Positions 61,290 through 64,000 of a stretch of DNA of 64,000 nt are shown piece by piece (the stretch's first letter is position 1; each line of letters begins with the position of its first letter). This DNA comes from Solirubrobacter deserti (GTDB lineage Bacteria > Actinomycetota > Thermoleophilia > Solirubrobacterales > Solirubrobacteraceae): NCBI RefSeq assembly GCF_027587175.1, contig NZ_JAPCID010000005.1, positions 62,001 to 126,000 of the forward strand. The letters run 5' to 3'. The notes below the pieces were generated by a model, which saw nothing but the letters and a program-made list of their open reading frames with translations, made no database searches and was not told the DNA's origin. Made by a program: the position numbers and the translations under genes.

Positions 61290-61570
61290 GCGTCGCCGCC
61301 GTCCTCGTCGTCCTGCGCGCCGACACCGAGACGGGCGAGCGCATTCGCCTGTGGTTCGAGCAGGCCGGCTTCACGGCCGGCCCGCTCGTGGGCATCTCGT
61401 TCTCCGTCGAGGCTCCGCGCGAGCTGCTGGAGGAGCGGTTCCCCGACTTCGCCGGCAACGAGGGCACCGGCGCGGAGCTGCGCCTGGACCGGCTGCCGGG
61501 CGACGTCGCCGCCGACGTGCAGGCCGTCGTCAGCGAGGCGCCGCCCGACTTCGGGCCGACGAGCTACTAG
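61286..61570 (+). CDS. Small protein resembling the subtilase pro-domain
   Basis: 94 residues, ATGA-coupled to the maturase gene. By eye its middle (FEQAGFTAGPLVGISFSVEA, followed by PRELLEERF) matches the pro-domain of the subtilase two genes upstream (QEAGFRVLQVAPTTINIAAP, followed by RETYEEAFG), sharing AGF, APRE, EE and F at nearly the same spacing. A free pro-domain could fold or inhibit the protease. This similarity is my observation and is short. The stop overlaps the convergent gene's stop. Confidence 0.75.
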   Translation: MSVAAVLVVLRADTETGERIRLWFEQAGFTAGPLVGISFSVEAPRELLEERFPDFAGNEGTGAELRLDRLPGDVAADVQAVVSEAPPDFGPTSY

Positions 61571-62004
61571 GAGAGGGTCTTCGCGGCGGAGCGGAACTTC
61601 TTGACCGCGCTCGCGAGCGTCTTGGCCGCGGACTTGATCTTCGACTTGCTCTTGTCGCCGATCGCGTCGGCGAGCTTGTTGAGGCCGTTGATGTAGGTCT
61701 CGCTTGCGTCGACCAGCTTCTTCTGCGCGGTCTTCATCTGCTGCGACTCGGGCGTCTCGGCGTCGATCTTGTCGTGGAAGCGCTGGACGGCGGGGATCAG
61801 CTTCTCCGTCTCGGTCTTGGCGTCCTGCAGCTGCGCTTCGGTCTCGAGGTCGTCCGCGACGTTCTTCTCGTAGCGATCCTCGGCCTTGCTGAGCCGCTTC
61901 GCCTCGCGCTTGACCGTGGACTTGAACGACGCGTCGCTCGCCTGCGCGGCGGCGGGAGCGAACAGGAAGGCAAGGGCAAGACCGACAACCAACGACAACC
62001 GCAT
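61567..62004 (-). CDS. Secreted helical (coiled-coil) protein
   Basis: 145 residues with a signal peptide (MRLSLVVGLALAFLFAPAAAQA). The mature part is almost entirely charged helix with heptad-like spacing (KREAKRLSKAEDRYEKNVAD, LETEAQLQDAKTETEKL, SKIKSAAKTLASAVKKF). No Cys, no known family. TCCGGAGG lies before the ATG. Probably an exported structural or binding protein. Confidence 0.75.
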   Translation of the reverse strand: MRLSLVVGLALAFLFAPAAAQASDASFKSTVKREAKRLSKAEDRYEKNVADDLETEAQLQDAKTETEKLIPAVQRFHDKIDAETPESQQMKTAQKKLVDASETYINGLNKLADAIGDKSKSKIKSAAKTLASAVKKFRSAAKTLS

Positions 62005-62088
62005 GGAAGTTCCTCCGGAGAAGCCGTGATAGGGACGCCGGATTGGCTACCCGTCGCTTGATCCGGTAAACGGCTCAGAAGTGCGGAG

Positions 62089-62754
62089 TCAGCTCCGCCC
62101 ACTACCCGGCCGCACCAGCCCGGTCTCGTAGGCCATCACGACGGCCTGCACGCGGGAGGCGACGCCGAGCTTGGACAGCATGCGGGTGACGTGCGACTTG
62201 ACCGTCGTCTCGCTCAAGAACAGCTCGCGCCCCATCTCGGCGTTCGACATCCCGCGGGCGAGCAGCCCGAGGATCTCGCGCTCACGCGGCGTCAGCCCGT
62301 CCAGGCGGCCGCGCACCTCCGGGTCGAAGTCCGGCCGCGCGAGGAAGTGCTCGACCAGCCGCGTCGTGATCGCCGGATCGAGCAGCGACTCGCCGCCGGC
62401 CACGGTGCGCACCGCCTCGGCCAGGCGCTCGCCGCTCGTCGACTTGAGCAAGAAGCCCGCGGCCCCGGCGCGCAACGCGCGGTAGACGTACTCGTCGCGG
62501 TCGAAGGTGGTGATCACGAGGATGCGGGCGCGCGTGCCGGACGCCAGCAGCCGCTTGGTCGCCTCCAGCCCGTCCAGCCGCGGCATGCGGATGTCCATCA
62601 ACACCACGTCCGGATGGGTGCGCAGGGTCTCGTCGACGGCCTCGACGCCGTCGGACGCCTCGGCCACGACCTCGATGTCGTCCTCGGCCTCGAGGATGGC
62701 CCGCAGGCCGCCGCGCAGGAGGGCCTGGTCATCGGCGATCAGGACCTTGATCAC
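62089..62754 (-). CDS. NarL/LuxR-type response regulator
   Basis: 221 residues from GTG 62754, overlapping the stop of the kinase-like gene. The receiver domain (1-120) has VLIADDQALL, the phospho-Asp in VVLMDIRMPRLDG, TTFDRDEY and the Lys in GFLLKSTSGERL. The C-terminal LuxR HTH is LTPREREILGLLARGMSNA and ETTVKSHVTRMLSKLG. Normally activated by a HisKA_3 kinase; the adjacent kinase-like protein appears catalytically dead. Confidence 0.95.
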   Translation of the reverse strand: MIKVLIADDQALLRGGLRAILEAEDDIEVVAEASDGVEAVDETLRTHPDVVLMDIRMPRLDGLEATKRLLASGTRARILVITTFDRDEYVYRALRAGAAGFLLKSTSGERLAEAVRTVAGGESLLDPAITTRLVEHFLARPDFDPEVRGRLDGLTPREREILGLLARGMSNAEMGRELFLSETTVKSHVTRMLSKLGVASRVQAVVMAYETGLVRPGSGRS

Positions 62755-63248
62755 GCTTCGAGGGGCAGCTTGATCGCCCATCCGTCGGCGCCGCGGCGTC
62801 GGACGCTCCCCGCGCACGGCCGCACGAACGCGCGCAGCGCGGCCTCGTCGCGCGCGTCGACCTCGCCCCGGCAGCGGATCTCGAGCCAGGCCTCGTCGAC
62901 CGTGAACGTGAGCTCGGACCCGGCGAGCAGCTCGACGCAGCGGTACGCGCACAGGGCGACGCCGCCGGGCAGCGGCGTCACCACCCCGGGGACGTCGCTC
63001 GGCGCGGGAGCGAGCGCGAGCGGCGTGCCGTCGTCGAGCAGCCGCGCGAGCCGGCGCAGCTCGTCCATCGCCTCGGCGGTGAGCCCGCGGACGGCCTGGA
63101 TCGCGCGCGCCACGCCGGAGCTCGCGGCGTCGTCGAGCATCCGCTCGGCCACGGCGGCCTGGATCTGTATGGCAGCGATGCGGTGGGCGATCAGGTCGTT
63201 GAGGTCAGCCGCCAGTGAGAGTCGCGGACCGGAGGGAAGGCGCGTCAC
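62751..63248 (-). CDS. Degenerate histidine-kinase-like protein
   Basis: About 165 residues from GTG 63248; the frame is open to 63287. The dimerisation segment LAADLNDLIAHRIAAIQIQA aligns with HisKA_3 (RELHDVVAHxL), but Asn stands where the phospho-acceptor His belongs. The following domain has the overall GHKL length but no N box or glycine-rich G boxes (VALCAYRCVELLAGSELTFT). No membrane or sensor domain. It probably acts as a regulator of the response regulator encoded next, rather than as a kinase. Confidence 0.7.
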   Translation of the reverse strand: MTRLPSGPRLSLAADLNDLIAHRIAAIQIQAAVAERMLDDAASSGVARAIQAVRGLTAEAMDELRRLARLLDDGTPLALAPAPSDVPGVVTPLPGGVALCAYRCVELLAGSELTFTVDEAWLEIRCRGEVDARDEAALRAFVRPCAGSVRRRGADGWAIKLPLEA

Positions 63249-63278
63249 GGGTCCCGACGCTAGAGCACACAACCGTTG

Positions 63279-63300
63279 TCCACCCACACCAAAAGGTGGA
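63279..63300. promoter_or_regulatory. Inverted repeat TCCACC-10 nt-GGTGGA in a divergent promoter region
   Basis: A perfect 6-bp inverted repeat with a 10-nt A/C-rich spacer in the 70 bp between the kinase-like gene and the divergent membrane gene at 63319. Its spacing suits a dimeric LuxR-type regulator such as the one encoded at 62089. No experimental support. Confidence 0.4.
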
Positions 63301-63318
63301 TGTCAGGCCCTCTTTCGG

Positions 63319-64000
63319 ATGCCACACTCGCGCCTCGTGGCCGCTCCGCTGAAGCTTCCGATCCCCGTGGCCGCGGCTGCCCTGTTCGCGCTCAGCGTCC
63401 TCGAGCTGTGGCTGCGGCCGATCACCGACCCCGTGTGGGAGGTGATCGCGGTGCATGTCGTGCTCTTCGGCACGCTGCTCACGCTCCCCCGGGCGCCGGT
63501 CCTGGTGGCGTGGGTGCTGCTGGCCGAGGTGCTGGTCGCGCGCGGGCTCATCCTGGACCGGATCGGCATGACCGGCGGGTCGATGCTGTTCTTCGTCGCG
63601 ACGTTCTCCGCCGCGTCACTGGTGCCGACCCGCCAGGCCGGCTGGCTGGTGCTGCACGTCGTCGTCCAGACCGCGTGGCGCGTGAAGCTCGGCATCGCGC
63701 CGTTCGTGGCCATGTACAGCGACGTGCTGCTGATGCTGGCCGGGATCGGGGTCGGCGTGTTCCTGCAGCGGCGCCACGAGCGCCTGGGCGCGATCCGGCG
63801 CGAGCGCGACCGCCTAGTCGCCGCACTCGAGACCGGCCCCGGCGACGCCGCGACCGCGGAGCAGCTGCGCACCTGGAGCCTGCTCGAACACCGGATCGAG
63901 CCCGCGATCGACGCGCTGCCCGGCATGGTCGAGACCGCCCGCGCCGCACGCGATCCCGCGGACGCGCTGCACGCCGTCCGCGCCCGCGCGGCCGACGCGC
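63319..64000 (+). CDS. Membrane protein, N-terminal part (runs off the window)
   Basis: At least 227 residues from ATG 63319 (MPHSRLVAAPLKLPIPVA), or from GTG 63337; no stop before the window end. Five or six hydrophobic helices occupy residues 10-150, followed by an amphipathic cytoplasmic helix (FLQRRHERLGAIRRERDRLV). This is the layout of the input half of a sensor histidine kinase, and its position opposite a response regulator supports that. The catalytic part would lie beyond the window. Confidence 0.65.
   Translation, partial: MPHSRLVAAPLKLPIPVAAAALFALSVLELWLRPITDPVWEVIAVHVVLFGTLLTLPRAPVLVAWVLLAEVLVARGLILDRIGMTGGSMLFFVATFSAASLVPTRQAGWLVLHVVVQTAWRVKLGIAPFVAMYSDVLLMLAGIGVGVFLQRRHERLGAIRRERDRLVAALETGPGDAATAEQLRTWSLLEHRIEPAIDALPGMVETARAARDPADALHAVRARAADA

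Noticed and set aside
1-64000. CRISPR arrays, insertion sequences or phage genes
   Set aside because: No repeat-spacer pattern, transposase or integrase was seen anywhere in the window. The only tandem repeats found are the in-frame GPxPI units at 59174-59338 and the Thr-Pro/Pro-Ser linkers inside secreted proteins.

Overview
The window is 64 kb of very GC-rich actinobacterial chromosome with dense, often 1-4 nt overlapping genes and many GTG starts. A giant bacterial type I fatty acid synthase with acpS, Lys-rich Ig-like secreted proteins, SpoIIE phosphatases, DUF2294, PRC-barrel/DUF2382 and LtrA families together suggest a soil member of the Thermoleophilia (Solirubrobacter/Conexibacter-like). 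That placement is inference; no rRNA or marker gene is present.

Layout. 0-3 kb: secreted protein, FhuF-like ferric reductase, SirB1-type protein. 3-12.5 kb: fas-acpS, with a perfect palindrome in the divergent promoter region. 12.4-15.3 kb: DUF1707, YbjQ, thioesterase, and an ECF sigma factor with its membrane partner. 15.3-28 kb is an iron island. A six-gene minus-strand operon carries two NIS synthetases (one fused to an acyltransferase), an amine N-hydroxylase, a second acyltransferase and an ABC-2 exporter. It is followed by a DtxR-family regulator and a plus-strand Fe-siderophore importer (binding protein, double-length permease, ATPase). The gene set matches an aerobactin-type pathway best. 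28-30 kb: a membrane-anchored sigma-like protein and an RsbW-like ATPase. 30-35.4 kb: a four-gene D-glutamate/D-amino-acid operon (dgcA-like, dgcN-like, GNAT/acyl-CoA synthetase, Asp/Glu racemase), then an MFS exporter.

37-44 kb: FHA protein, tRNA-Leu(CAG), tRNA-Glu(CTC), and envelope genes (L,D-transpeptidase, ice-binding-like protein, STAS, CAP). This leads into a gene-poor, decayed stretch with an AT-rich patch, an Ig-like remnant and three small genes full of single-base frameshifts, one a PrsW-like protease. 44-54 kb: signalling and stress genes (Crp-like regulator, two SpoIIE phosphatases of which one is fused to a TetR-type HTH, PRC-barrel protein, LtrA, hemolysin III, STAS plus two DUF2294 proteins). 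54-56.4 kb: a desaturase and its ferredoxin reductase, each with two single-base frameshifts.

57.7-61.6 kb holds the most unusual locus, three overlapping genes. They encode a subtilase with a Gly-Pro-Ile repeat tail, a B12-type radical SAM RiPP-maturase homologue, and a small protein resembling the subtilase's own pro-domain. The window closes with a response regulator, a degenerate histidine-kinase-like protein lacking its phospho-acceptor His, and the start of a divergent membrane protein that runs off the end.
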